NCBI RefSeq assembly: GCF_021018805.1
Contig: NC_086249.1
Span: 79,386,472 to 79,450,471, forward strand
Reading direction: 5' to 3'
Length of the DNA stretch: 64,000 nt
Source of the DNA: Prinia subflava
Lineage: Eukaryota > Chordata > Aves > Passeriformes > Cisticolidae
A program made the position numbers and the translations under genes. The notes below the pieces were generated by a model. The model ran no database searches. It saw nothing but the letters and a program-made list of their open reading frames with translations, and had not been told where the DNA came from. This document shows positions 54,176 to 64,000 of this stretch, one piece after another. The stretch's first letter is position 1; each line of letters starts with the position of its first letter.

Positions 54176-56931
54176 TGATGACTGAGGTTATTTGCTGAGT
54201 GACAGCAAAATACCAGAGTACACCAAATTTTACAATAATTATGTACCAGTTCTACTGGAAACAGTGGTCCATCATCTTATATAAACAAATTCTGATTTTA
54301 AAGTCACGACTATTTAGGTATTTTTAAATATTGCCTATTAGAAAATAAGGATGACTCCATTTTATAAGCATAGAGATAATAAACTCTGTAACATTAAGAA
54401 GGAACTTTAAAAACTGACCACACAAAATATCTCAAATTTAAATTTTTCATCAGAGGTAGGTGGAGTCTTGGTTTGTTGTTGTGTGCCCATTGTTTTTTGC
54501 CTCCTGTTATAGTAGATCATGTAGATACAGGGAAAAGCATGTAGTAATCACACTACTTATGGTCTTGTCTTTTAACTCAGGATTGAAAAGTAAAATACAA
54601 ACCCCACTTCTGTACTTTCTGAACCAGAAAAAAACAGATTGCAGATGATGTTTGATCTGCATGGATTGTACAACTGTCTAGACTGTAGACTAAAACCTTG
54701 TGCACTGATCAGTAAGAGTCTGCATTACCCATTCAAACAGGAAATGTTGCATGAAGGTAAAATTCATGCCAGCATATAATAGCAGAAAATGACTTACACT
54801 GTCTGACCTAATTTAGAATCATCAACCTCAAACATTCAAAAATTCAATCACGACACCAATCATGGAACTAATGTAAAAGCCTGATTTAAAACACATTGAT
54901 TATTCTTTTATCTACAGGTTTCTAAGTTCACAGAGAGCAAGCTTCCAGACTTTCCCTGGCAGTCATGAAGGATGAAAACACTGTTTTGAAGGTTGCACTT
55001 TTCACACAATCTTATGCTTCTTGGGATCAGCGCTCTGAGAGATACATTTTGTATAACAATTAAAATCCTTGGCAAAGCAGTTTTCAAAGGCAGGGCCTAT
55101 GATTAGTCACAGGTTATTAGAAAATAATTGGGAAGGCTAATGAGGAGCATTTGTTTCCTTCTCTGCAGTTAACTACAGCATTGTCAGTTTGTGAACCTGA
55201 CACCAGTCAGACCTCTAAAGGGTGAAGTCAGCTCCTGGATATGAAGTTGATAATTAAGGCTGTAGACACATAGTAGAGAGCCAAGTAGGAACTTAAACCC
55301 GAGTCAGCATGACGCCACAGGATTGTTGTGCTGCCTTCACTCACAACCTGCAGCTGCTTTTTCAACCTCTTGGCCCAAGACAGTCCCACCAGCCCTCTGC
55401 TCCATTTGCCCAGGCTCTTGAGATGACATGATAAAGTAATGTATTATAGATGTGCAGCACATCACTTTGCCACTTTTTCAGATCACGGCTGCTGCACCAA
55501 GCCAGCATGGGCCAGAGAAGTCCCGTCCAGGCACACAAATGCTGCAAGGTTGTGGCTGTGGATCCCCAAGGAAGCTGCCATGGAACATGGCCCATGGAGT
55601 TTGAGTGCCCATGGGATGAGCTTCCCTGCATCAGTAAACAACTACATACACTTGGAAAATGTTCCTCCCGAGAACAGAAAGCACTGGTCCCTAGCCTTAT
55701 ACAGCTCATAAATTGGTCATGCAGCCTACTGGATCTGCAGGTAAGAAAACCTCCTCTGTTTTTTTTCTGTTGCGTCTCCCTACACATTTTTTCCCCATGA
55801 GAGGGGAGTATCAGCTTGCAGTGATGAGCAAAGTCCAGTGTGGGCAATACCATTTTGCTGACATAACCTACCACATGCTGTATCTGCACCACTGGCTCTG
55901 AGCTGTGGCACCGCTGTGGCACATGTCAGGGGGTTGAGCTCCTCCCATGAAATGGCTGCACCTCATGGCTGCAAGATGCAATACCCATGTCTCTGCACTG
56001 AGCAGAACAGCCAACTCTGGACAGAATTTGGTATTTAAGTGCAAAACGGAGATTACTCAGTAGAGTCAAAACAGCATGTAACAGCAGTATTTTGAATTTC
56101 AAAACTGTATGAAAGATCAGTTTTAACCTTTGAATGGAGTTCAAAAGATGTCCCTCAGCACACTTCCACTTTTAAATAAACAGGAGAATCAAGGGCCCTG
56201 ACATTTCCAAAGCCCAAAACACCGTTTTGTTTTCCTTACATAAATACTTTGAATCTCAGCAACTGTCTACAAAAGATAACGATAGAATTTGTCATAGTTA
56301 AATGTGATCTGCTGATAGATTTAGCTTGCAGTTTTACAGCACCTTTGGGGAGCTTTGGTCCATTGAATAGAAGAATTTGGATGTTTTGTGAGCTCTAAGG
56401 ACAGGTTCTTCCCCTCAACGTTTTTCATAAATGTCATTGAGGATGCAGCAGCCATGCAGTAAGTGAGAAAAGCAGCTGCCTTACCGTCAGGTTGAGTTAG
56501 AATCATAGTGCAAATATACTTAAGTGACTCAGCAGTAACTAAGTGAGTATTTGGGATCTATTCTCCCCTGGTAGTGGTCATTTAATTCCTCTTCATCTAC
56601 ATGGGAAATGAACATGTTTTAAGTAGAAACTAAATGTGTAGCGATGTAAACCCTTCAAGATGATTTTTTTCTTGAGAGAAAAGACACTGACAGAAATTTT
56701 CTGTTATCTTCTGTTGTTTATGTTATTAAAATGCGCATTCTTTTCCACGTTAAGGAGAATTAAAAATCACCTTTTTTTTTCCCCAGAGTGCCCAGTGGTT
56801 TTTTACCTTTCCATTTGTTAATGACATGATATTAACAACCCCACAAGTATAAATGGAGTTTATTAGACTATTGAAACCTTTAAAAGGCAGCTTTGAAAAT
56901 GAGGAGTAGTGGCTTTTGAAAGAAGTTAATC

Positions 56932-57000
56932 ACAGAATCATAGAATAAATTAGGTTTTGGAAAGGCTTCTCAGATCATGGTGTCTAACCTATATTAACTT
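56932..57000 (-). mobile_element. CR1 3' tail fragment, minus strand
   Basis: AATCACAGAATCATAGAATAAATTAGGTTTTGGAAAGGC and the following CTCAGATCATGGTGTCTAACCTA fit the reverse-complement CR1 end ('agaatcatagaat...ttggaaaagacct...agatcat...gtccaacc'). Only the terminal about 70 bp is clear. Confidence 0.75.
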
Positions 57001-58728
57001 ATATTTGGTATATTTTCTCCCCAATGGATTAGAAGAGTGACCAAACACCTTTGCTGTCCACCTTGGAACTGGACAATGTTGTTTTCCAGATTTTCAACTT
57101 ACCAGTCCCTCGGTTTCATATCCCTGCTAAAATGTCTCCCTATGGGAGTGGGTATTAGCTCATACTCTAGAGAGAGCAGCTGGTGAGAAAACCTGATGCA
57201 TCTGGAGAAAAGATCAGGTATTTGCACAGAAGGCAGAAGGAGCCCCATCTGGGACGTGGTTGTTGTCTCCTGCCACAATGTGTGTGAATACATTAGTGTG
57301 GTTTGGATCTGCATGGTTGGGATCCACACGTTCCCATGCCCATCTTGTGGAAGCCACCGCTCTGCCAGGCTGGTGGTAAAGCACAAGCAGCAGCACACAG
57401 GGGACAGAAAATGGATAGTCATGAAAAAAGAAAGACGAAGAAAAAAGAACTATAAACCAAAAGACATGCTATTGTTTTTTTAGCCTCTTGTGCAAGACAT
57501 GAACATCAAGATGAATTAACTACCATTATGTAATTGCAAAATGGATCTATCACACAACCTGTGGGTCTGGGGCTTGTATGCAGCCCTGTTTGAAGCAGCA
57601 GTATGAGGCATGCTGTTTCTTTGCCAAAGACATAGATACATATTTCTATTACTTACCCATTTAAAATTTTTTTTAGTATATAGTTATGGCCTTAGGCTGG
57701 GAAAAATATTTATGCTCTTGTCTCCGGTGTATATATTTTCTAAGGACAGCACCACTCTTATGCATATGCAAAAGTGCATGCTTTACATATTTACCTTCTT
57801 TATACAAACCAGTGTGCCTGCCACATCATGTACTGCTTTCACTTCTGTGCATATTCCCCCAAATTTATCATCTTCTCATATTTAGAGTGTAATTCTCACT
57901 CAAATCACAAGCAGCCAGCTCTTCTTAATAACAGTTATTTCAGAGATAACAGCTAATTATGACATTTTAAAAGGCACACATTAATATTTCAGTAGGCTCA
58001 ATGTTTTGAAATACTACTCAGGGCAACATCTTGGTTGTTTTTGCGGGGAAACCTAAGGATCCATTCAACAAATAGGCAGTTAAAACATCCTTCAATATAT
58101 AAACCCTTGCAAACGCTTTCTACAGTGTCTTCCATTCATCATAAGCCACACTTTGGAAAAAAAACAGCTTTAATGGATCGCTTCTTAATGTAATTAAGTA
58201 TATTTAACAACAGTATGCTTCAGAGTCCTTAAATTAGTGCTTTGCCTCAAGACAATGTATTCATCCAAATCCCTCCCTAAAACATTCTTATTCTGTAAAT
58301 CCTATTAACATTAATCTGCTAAAGTTAGGTGTGTTTTATCATTTTTTTTCAGATGCCTGGAAAGCTTTGAGAGCTACTGCTCATTCAGCAGCTTATGGTT
58401 CCTTCTGGAAGTCTAACTCAACCTGGAAACTTTGAAGGGTTCATGACACCTTGCCTTGAACACCCTCCACTCAACAGCGCTATGGGGAAAAGAACAAAGT
58501 GGAGGATATATTGTAGGATGGCATTAGCAAGGGAGTGGTAAGAAGGGACAAAACCGAGACCAAAACCTGTGTACTATAAATGAAAAGGAGAGAAGGGATA
58601 ATTCACCTCTCTTTTATCACTTCCACAGTGCATTTTGTTCCAGAAACAACAGAGACTTTTATCTGAAAGTCCTTGGATGACCGATCGCATTTAAATTCAG
58701 CCCAGGCCTCTGCAGGCTAGAGTGAGGC

Positions 58729-58797
58729 CTGACCATGCTGTGAGGCGGAGCCAGCAGGGACCCCAAATATTTTCCAGCTCTAAAAAAGCATGGTCAG
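58729..58797. repeat. 11-bp inverted repeat with 47-nt spacer
   Basis: CTGACCATGCT (58,729-58,739) is the exact reverse complement of AGCATGGTCAG (58,787-58,797). It could form a stem-loop, or may be coincidence. Confidence 0.6.
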
Positions 58798-59574
58798 ATT
58801 ATTATTTCAAAAGGAAGATTAACACCATTGTGAACTGAAGTCAAATGCATGCACGAAAAGCCAGGAAAGGGGATTTCTGTTCCTCCCTGAGGTGCATGCA
58901 GTCTTTCTTGGAAGAAAGAAGTGGCTGCATTTTCCTTTCAGGTTTATCTCACAGGCACGTGAAAGGCACTTGGGGCTTCCTAAATCATCAGTTAAATGCT
59001 GTGAGAATTTGTAAAAGTTAACAAGGGGAAGAGGGACTTGAGGATTTCTAAACCATTTTAAGCAGGAGCATGGAAAGATTGCCGAGCATACATTTTACAA
59101 TCATCATATTTCAAGGTTCTAAAATCTTTGTCGCAAGATCTCACTGCTAGATTAGCTTTGGTCACAGAAAACAAGACAGCAGGGCTGCTGACTTTAATTT
59201 GGATTCAGAAAGAGTGGTGTTGCCTAGCCTTGCTTCCCAAGCCAGGAAATGCCTCCTGAGAAGAACCAGTACGACTAACACTCCAGCCTCCTCTATGTTG
59301 TAAAGGGTTTACAATATTTTAGAGTGCCTTCCCCCTTCCCATGCCAAGGAATGATTTTTCTCCACAGACCAGGGACATTACTGGGGGGATGTGCCAAAGG
59401 CAAAGCACTGGGGCTGGCAGGTCGGCTATTCCCACTAGAGACCGGAGTCACCACGGGGGCTTCTGTCCCCTGCCTTTAACCACTCGTGGAGGTCTTTCCC
59501 GTCAGTGGAGGGGCACAGCGGCTGGCACGGACTGCACATACACCTAGCCACGGGGCTCTGTTTCAGAATTGGCT

Positions 59575-59830
59575 TACCCCAGGGACCAAAGCGTGTCAGG
59601 GGAGGTTTAGGTTGGGTATTAGAAAAAGATTCTTCACCCAGAGGGTGGTTGGGCACTGGAACAGGCTCCCCAAGGTCACAGCACCAATCCTGACAAGAGT
59701 TCAAGAAGCTCTTGGACAACGCTCCCAGCACAAGGTGGAATTCTTGGGAGTGTCTAGAGCTTGGCAAAGAGCTGGACTCGATGAACCTTGTGGGTCCCTT
59801 CTAACACAGGATATTCTCTGTTTCTGTGGC
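59575..59830 (+). mobile_element. CR1 3' end, plus strand
   Basis: GTCAGGGGAGGTTTAGGTTG, TTCTTCACCCAGAGGGTGG, GGGCACTGGAACAGGCTCCC, TGACAAGAGTTCAAGAAGC, GGACTCGATGAACCTTGTGG and the terminal GGATATTCTCTGTTTC are all standard CR1 3' module segments in correct order. It is a 5'-truncated copy related to the one at 51.27 kb but in the opposite orientation. It ends about 35 bp before the CCAAT pair of the promoter. Confidence 0.92.
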
Positions 59831-59856
59831 TTGGGGTGGCTGCCGTGCTCACCACC

Positions 59857-59882
59857 ATTGGTAGGGCACACCACCTACCAAT
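59857..59882. promoter_or_regulatory. Inverted pair of CCAAT boxes (NF-Y-type)
   Basis: ATTGGTAGG (59,857-59,865) and CCTACCAAT (59,874-59,882) are exact reverse complements with an 8-bp spacer, so two CCAAT motifs point in opposite directions. CCAAT pairs at the upstream border of a CpG island, followed by GC-box-like CACCGCCCGACC, are typical of NF-Y-driven TATA-less promoters. That is family knowledge. Binding itself is inferred. Confidence 0.5.
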
Positions 59883-59994
59883 CACCGCCCGACCCGGCTG
59901 ATAGAAGGGGCGCTGTGGCTGAAACTTCGCCCCGGGCCAGCAAGGAAGAGAAGGGCCGGGAAGAGCCGAGGCTGCAGCCGCCCCGGGGCTCATG

Positions 59995-60038
<44 letters not shown>
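59995..60038 (+). repeat. (GGC)n trinucleotide repeat, about 15 units
   Basis: A nearly pure GGC/CGG array of about 44 bp, directly preceded by an ATG (59,992). CGG-type arrays in 5' UTRs of CpG-island genes are length-polymorphic in other vertebrates. Confidence 0.95.
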
Positions 60039-60099
60039 AAGCGCCCCGATACCGCGGCTGGAAATTCCCCGGCGGCAGCGACCCCGCGCCCCTGGCCCG

Positions 60100-60882
60100 T
60101 GGCAGCCCCGGGGCGAACCCCGGCGCGCCCCTCCCCGCTCCGGGCGCTTCCCCGGCCCGGCCCCGAGGAGCGCGCGTCCGCCTCATGCCCGGGTCTTTCG
60201 GCGTTCGCCAGTACTTTTCCCGAGCGCTTCCGCTCCCAGCGGGGCAGCTTGTCCGGGAGCGCTGGGTCTCACGGGGCTGGAAGGGGGAGGAGGTGTCAGG
60301 GCGCTCCTGCCGGGCAGGGCCCCCTTTGCCCCGCCCCGCGGTCCCGGAGAGGTCCTCCCGCGGAGGGGAGGGAGCCACCCAGGCTGTCCCTGCCCGTCCT
60401 TCCTGCGCTGGGGCGGGGGAGCAGCGGCCCTCCCGGCGGGCAAGAGGGAGCCCAGGGAGCTCCTCCCGCGCGATCCCGGCAGCGGCAGCGGCAGGAAGGG
60501 CAGGGCGGGGGCGGGGGCTGTGGCTGTGCCGGGGGGGGGCGGTTCGCGGAGGAGGGGCCGCCGCCGCCGCCGGGCGCAGCAGGCAGAGGGAAGGCAGAGA
60601 GCGGAGCTGCTGCCGCCGTTGCCGCCGCCGAGGGCCGGGGCCTTGGACGCGTCCGGCGAAGAGCGCAGGAGGAGAAGGAAGGGGAAGAGGGGGGAGCCAG
60701 CCGGCCCCTCTCGGAGGACGCGGCCCGCATCCGCCTGGGGAAGGGCAGAGGGAAGCGGAGGGGGAGCGAGCGGGCGCCGCCGCCGCCGCCGCCGAGGAGA
60801 CAAAGAAGCGGAGCCCGCCTGGGCTGGGAGCCTCCCCGCCGCCGCCGCCCGCCCCGCTCCGATCCCCGCCGGCCGGCCGGAG
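60100..60882 (+). other. Probable first exon of an unidentified gene, ends at 60,882
   Basis: The 3' boundary is set by CCGGAG followed by GTGAGCG, a near-perfect vertebrate 5' splice site (GT at 60,883-60,884), lying in the CpG island as expected for a first exon. The start is not visible, since transcription start sites in CpG islands are spread out and the GGC repeat could be inside or upstream. The sequence is GC- and purine-rich with CCG runs (such as GCCGCCGCCGCCGCCG at 60,776 on). All three forward frames stay open to the donor because stops are rare in GC-rich DNA, so coding content cannot be judged. The gene body lies to the right of the window and I cannot name it. Confidence 0.55.
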
Positions 60883-63800
60883 GTGAGCGCGGCCGCGGGC
60901 GGGACTGGGAAGGGGCCGGGGCGGGTGCTTGGGCCCGCCGCAAACTTGTGGCGGCCGCCGGGGACGACGCGCGGAAGGGGCGCCGGGAGCGGGAGAAAGG
61001 CGGGTGTCACCTGGGCGGCCGAGGCTCCGCGGCCGCCCCGCGCAGGAGGGGGCCGCTACCTGCCGGGGGTGGCACGGGGGGCCCGGAGCGGGAGGAGGTG
61101 TTTGTGTGCCACGTCCAGTTGCGGGGGGGGGCTCGGGGGCGGCTCCTCCTCATCCTCCCGAGTTGCTGCTTGTGTGCATGTGTGGCGTGTGACAGCCGCT
61201 GCTTTGTGCCGCCCGGCTGGGGGGCAGCGCCGGGCCGGGACGCCACCCCGCACATCCCTCGCGGGGCTCCGGTGAATGGAGGCGGCGTATCCGGCGGCCG
61301 CGGGGCAGCACCGGGGAAGGCGGGCAGCGCCTCCCGGCCGGAGCGCGGCGCAACCCGAAAGTTTCCCGAGCCGGGAGCGGGAGCGCCGCCGCCCCGCACG
61401 GGGACCGGAGGGCGGCCGGGAACACCGGGCTGGAGGCGGGGACCTGGCCCTCCACCCGCTCGGTTCATTTTTCTTTCCGTCACCGATTTTTGACTTCAGT
61501 AGGGCTGAGGCCAGGGGTTTTCTCAAGGAGGGCGGTGCACTGTGTCTTCGGTCGATGCCAGTGTAGGTAAAGGACATAAAGGCAAAATTACATCTCCTGT
61601 ACTGAGTGTTCAGTGAAGCGCATCCTTGCGTATTTTGGGAAGAAAATAACTGAAGTTTGTAAGTCTTCTCGCCCTGTTTTTAATAAAAAATGTGCCCAGG
61701 CTAACAGCTACCCCTTGCTGGCAGGGTAGGCACTTTGGCCTATCTCAGATCAGGTTGTCAGATCGGGATTCAGGTTTGTAATTCAGGTCTGACGTGCAGC
61801 TGGCTGATCATAAGCGCTCTCGGCTGTGTGTTCCTATGTTAATACCTTCCAATGTTTTTTAACAGTGAATGTGGCCCTCTTCGTGCATCAGGGTTATTCC
61901 GTGAATTTTACGTAGTATTTCACTCGTAACTATCACGTTTTTGTAAAACAAAGAGAAACCTTTTGTTATTTTAAAAGTTGAATGGTGGCTGAAAGTCGGC
62001 AAGAATTTAAAGCACTCTTCAGCTTGAACAGTGTTTCTTCCCATGAATTATTTTCGTTTCTGAGGAACATACTGCTGCTGTTCTAGCAGCTCAACGTGGG
62101 AGAATTAGACTTCTCTTTCATGAAATGTGGTAGTGACCTTTGTAAAAACAAATTTTCATGGCCTAACCACGCGTGGTTTGTATCATTGGGAGTTTGGACT
62201 CGTAACTTAATATGGAGGAATTTGAAAAGACTCACTGGGTAGGAGATTATGAAGAATTTCTGTTTGAAAGTACTTGTTTTGCCATTGCTTTTTAGAAATC
62301 TGAAACAGTCAGCACTACACAGATGATGTTAATGGTATTGTGTTTTCATTTTTAGGATTATAATTTCTGATGCAATGTCGTTGCTTCTCTGAAATATTGA
62401 TTTCACAACTCTGGAAATTGAAAGCCTCTGTCTCACTCAAGTGTGTTTAAGAAGTTAAGCAGATCGCTTTGTCTTTGTAACTGACTTTCTTCTTGTGACT
62501 TTGACAGAAGATGTCACTTTTGGGAACAGTGAATAAATGTAGCAATAGAAGGCACCTGTACTATGAAGATCAAGGCTGTAATTAGCAAATATTTTTATAT
62601 AGGCCATGAAACAGATACAGATTCATTATATTAGCTCTTGTTGCTGTTGTTCTGTCATTGCAACATTAGTTGTTACATTTGCTTCCTACTTCTACCACAT
62701 TACATTTCCTATTGCTTTTGTGAAAAAAAAAATATACAAAGTCTCTTTTGCTATATTTTCCCAAAACTAATGGCAGAGTTAGCCCTTGATAGTGTGGATG
62801 ATCCTTTTTATTACATCCTGGCTACTAAACATACTATAAATTCAGAACTCCAGCCTTTGCCTTGTTGCCATACAGAAAAGGAACTTACCTCCCTTTTTTC
62901 TCTTCTCTGTTTTCCTGGCTAGCTGTCTAAAAGCTTAAGGAAAGGTCTTTATGCTCTTCCGTGTCACCTCATCTTCTGTTAGCTAAAGAAGAGGCAAAAG
63001 ATATGGAGTGTCTGCTACTTTTCCAGCCTTAGTTTTTTTGTGCCTTGTGTTGCTGTTGGTATGTTAATCCTTTGCAGTGCTCATGGCTTTCGTCGGTAGA
63101 AACTATAGTGACTCGAAAAGTGATGCCTAGATAACTCTGTTTGCTGGTCGTGGTCTTGAGCAGCAGCAAAACTACCCGAGTATCTGCATTTTTCATGCTC
63201 CTTGAGCATAAAAGCTGCTTCCAGACTCATGGAGGCAGGTACTGTATCAATTTACTCTCCGCTGGTTTGAAATCAAACCCAAGCCCATCTTTGAATGTAA
63301 AGCGAATGTTCTAGAAAAATGTTTTGTATTTGTATTGAGGGACTGATGGTTTCTAAGCAGAGTGGGTATTCCCAAACCCCACTCCCACTGTGTTTTGAGG
63401 AAGGAGGATTGCTGATGAGGATTTATTAGAGGTGTTTGAGGGAGTTTTTAGATAGCTGAAAACTGAAACCAGATGCTGCCGTGTTTGGGTTAGTGCCGTC
63501 AGCCCGGGTGAGGTGCTGGGTGCTCCTTGCTGGACACCCCGCTCCCCCAGAGTAGGTCATGTGGCGTGTTGAGGAGACGGAGAGTTGAGGCACTCTGCAG
63601 GAGAGCTGCCTTCTGCTTCTCATGAAATTATAAACCCAAAGGTAGTGTGCTTTGTCCTTGTATTTACTAGGTATACAGAAATGCTGTAGAACAATAGTTT
63701 CCAGGGAGTGAAAGTCAGGAATTTTTACTAGTTCCTAAAGTGGACGGTGTTTAGAGAGCTGGGATGGTGTTTGTAATGTGGGAAGTAGCATTGTTTTGTT

Positions 63801-64000
63801 GTGCTGAGGTGAAGAAGTGAGGCCTGCACTAATCGTTTCACCTGTGCACCATTGTCCACTCTTTGCTACATGAGATCCTGGTACACCTTTGAGAAATGAC
63901 TTTTCTCTTTGTTTTGCTTTGCAGATTTATGCATATTGGCCCAGAAATCCAAAATTTATTTGTGTTTTAGGTAGTTCCAGTTTAAATTTCTCCTGCAAAT
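60883..64000 (+). other. Presumed start of intron 1 of the unidentified gene
   Basis: After the donor the CpG island fades by about 61,480 and base composition returns to AT-rich. No coding segment is recognisable. Notable sites are a 14-bp palindrome (62,165-62,178) and a good acceptor-like sequence, TTCTCTTTGTTTTGCTTTGCAG, ending at 63,924. If real, an exon would begin at 63,925. The frame starting there is open to the window's end (25 codons), too short to mean anything. Confidence 0.4.
62165..62178. repeat. Perfect 14-bp palindrome AACCACGCGTGGTT
   Basis: The sequence is its own reverse complement and contains a CpG in an otherwise CpG-poor region. The CCACGCGTGG core contains facing CCACG half-sites resembling some bHLH and RUNX-like half-sites, but I cannot assign a factor. 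Confidence 0.9.

Larger units (their letters stand above)
51481..59555. other. Non-coding stretch, no supported gene
   Basis: Holds an AT-rich simple tract (51,821-51,869), a minus-strand CR1 tail (56,932), a homeodomain-type site cluster (54,113-54,175), and an 11-bp inverted repeat (58,729-58,797). The longest open frame (minus strand, 55,362-55,922, 186 codons) has no recognisable domain. Confidence 0.5.
59880..61480 (+). promoter_or_regulatory. CpG island, gene promoter
   Basis: About 1.6 kb of very GC-rich, CpG-dense sequence in a window that is otherwise AT-rich and CpG-depleted. No TATA box is visible. The island holds many GC-box-like elements, a GGC repeat, several long G-runs and a consensus splice donor. 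These are hallmarks of a broad-type promoter with a first exon of a housekeeping or developmental gene. Direction is inferred to be + from the donor. A divergent transcript to the left is possible because minus-strand donors such as CAGGTAGCG (reverse complement near 61,056) also exist. Confidence 0.88.

Noticed and set aside
54356..54420. MIR-like phrase near CCATTTTATAAGCATAGAGATAATAAA
   Set aside because: Only one short landmark matches and the neighbouring core landmarks are missing.
55362..55922. 186-codon minus-strand open frame
   Set aside because: Cysteine-, histidine- and serine-rich translation without domain order. The opposite strand is also partly open and no splice or promoter context supports it.
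59486..61577. Several 160-466 codon frames on both strands in the CpG island
   Set aside because: They overlap each other in all frames and reflect the lack of A/T-rich stop codons in GC-rich DNA. The translated sequences are low-complexity G/A/P/R. The longest one starts inside the CR1 tail and its stop overlaps the splice donor.
1..64000. CRISPR arrays, operons, bacterial or phage genes, tRNA or rRNA genes
   Set aside because: No regularly spaced short repeats with unique spacers, no cloverleaf-type A/B boxes and no rRNA sequence. The window is vertebrate genomic DNA.

Overview
The window looks like vertebrate, specifically avian, nuclear DNA and is mostly non-coding. Songbird is likely but not proven. 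The main evidence is repeat content: a 2.9 kb degenerate CR1 LINE with endonuclease and reverse-transcriptase remnants, several CR1 3' ends with the characteristic terminal ATTCTATG/CATAGAAT motif, and long G/T-rich low-complexity tracts common in passerine genomes. There are no operons, ribosome-binding-site-led ORFs or other signs of a prokaryotic or viral sequence. Apart from the CpG island, the open frames are short and match chance expectation.

Layout. Positions 1-12,950 are AT-rich intergenic or intronic DNA, with one well-formed splice-site pair (about 205-285) and an old MIR-like remnant near 7.9-8.05 kb. Positions 12,960-15,850 hold a 5'-truncated, frameshifted CR1 element on the + strand. 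Positions 15,850-33,500 are single-copy-looking DNA with several ancient SINE/L3-like fragments (24.0, 26.7 and 28.6 kb) and homeodomain/octamer-rich patches at 23.57 and 24.58 kb. A G/T-rich, G-quadruplex-prone tract lies at 33.53-33.68 kb. A perfect (TTCC)n array of about 118 units, continuing into (TCCC)n, lies at 36.45-36.97 kb. Positions 37-59.5 kb are again largely featureless, with a GC-richer stretch at 46.4-47.2 kb, a MIR-like fragment at 45.3-45.5 kb and two minus-strand CR1 3' ends (51.27 and 56.93 kb).

The functional centre is at the right end. A CpG island of about 1.6 kb (59.88-61.48 kb) has a GGC repeat, a strong 5' splice donor at 60,882/60,883 and an inverted pair of CCAAT boxes at its upstream edge. 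It reads as the promoter and first exon of a + strand gene whose body lies beyond the window. I cannot name that gene. A CR1 3' end lies only about 35 bp upstream of the CCAAT pair. The rest of the window (60,883-64,000) would be the start of intron 1, possibly reaching an acceptor at about 63,924.

No complete protein-coding gene can be supported. I found no evidence of an undescribed biochemical system. The best leads are the promoter architecture and its poly-glycine reading frame, the long tetranucleotide array, a few precise palindromes, and the old SINE-like and octamer-bearing patches that could be conserved regulatory DNA.
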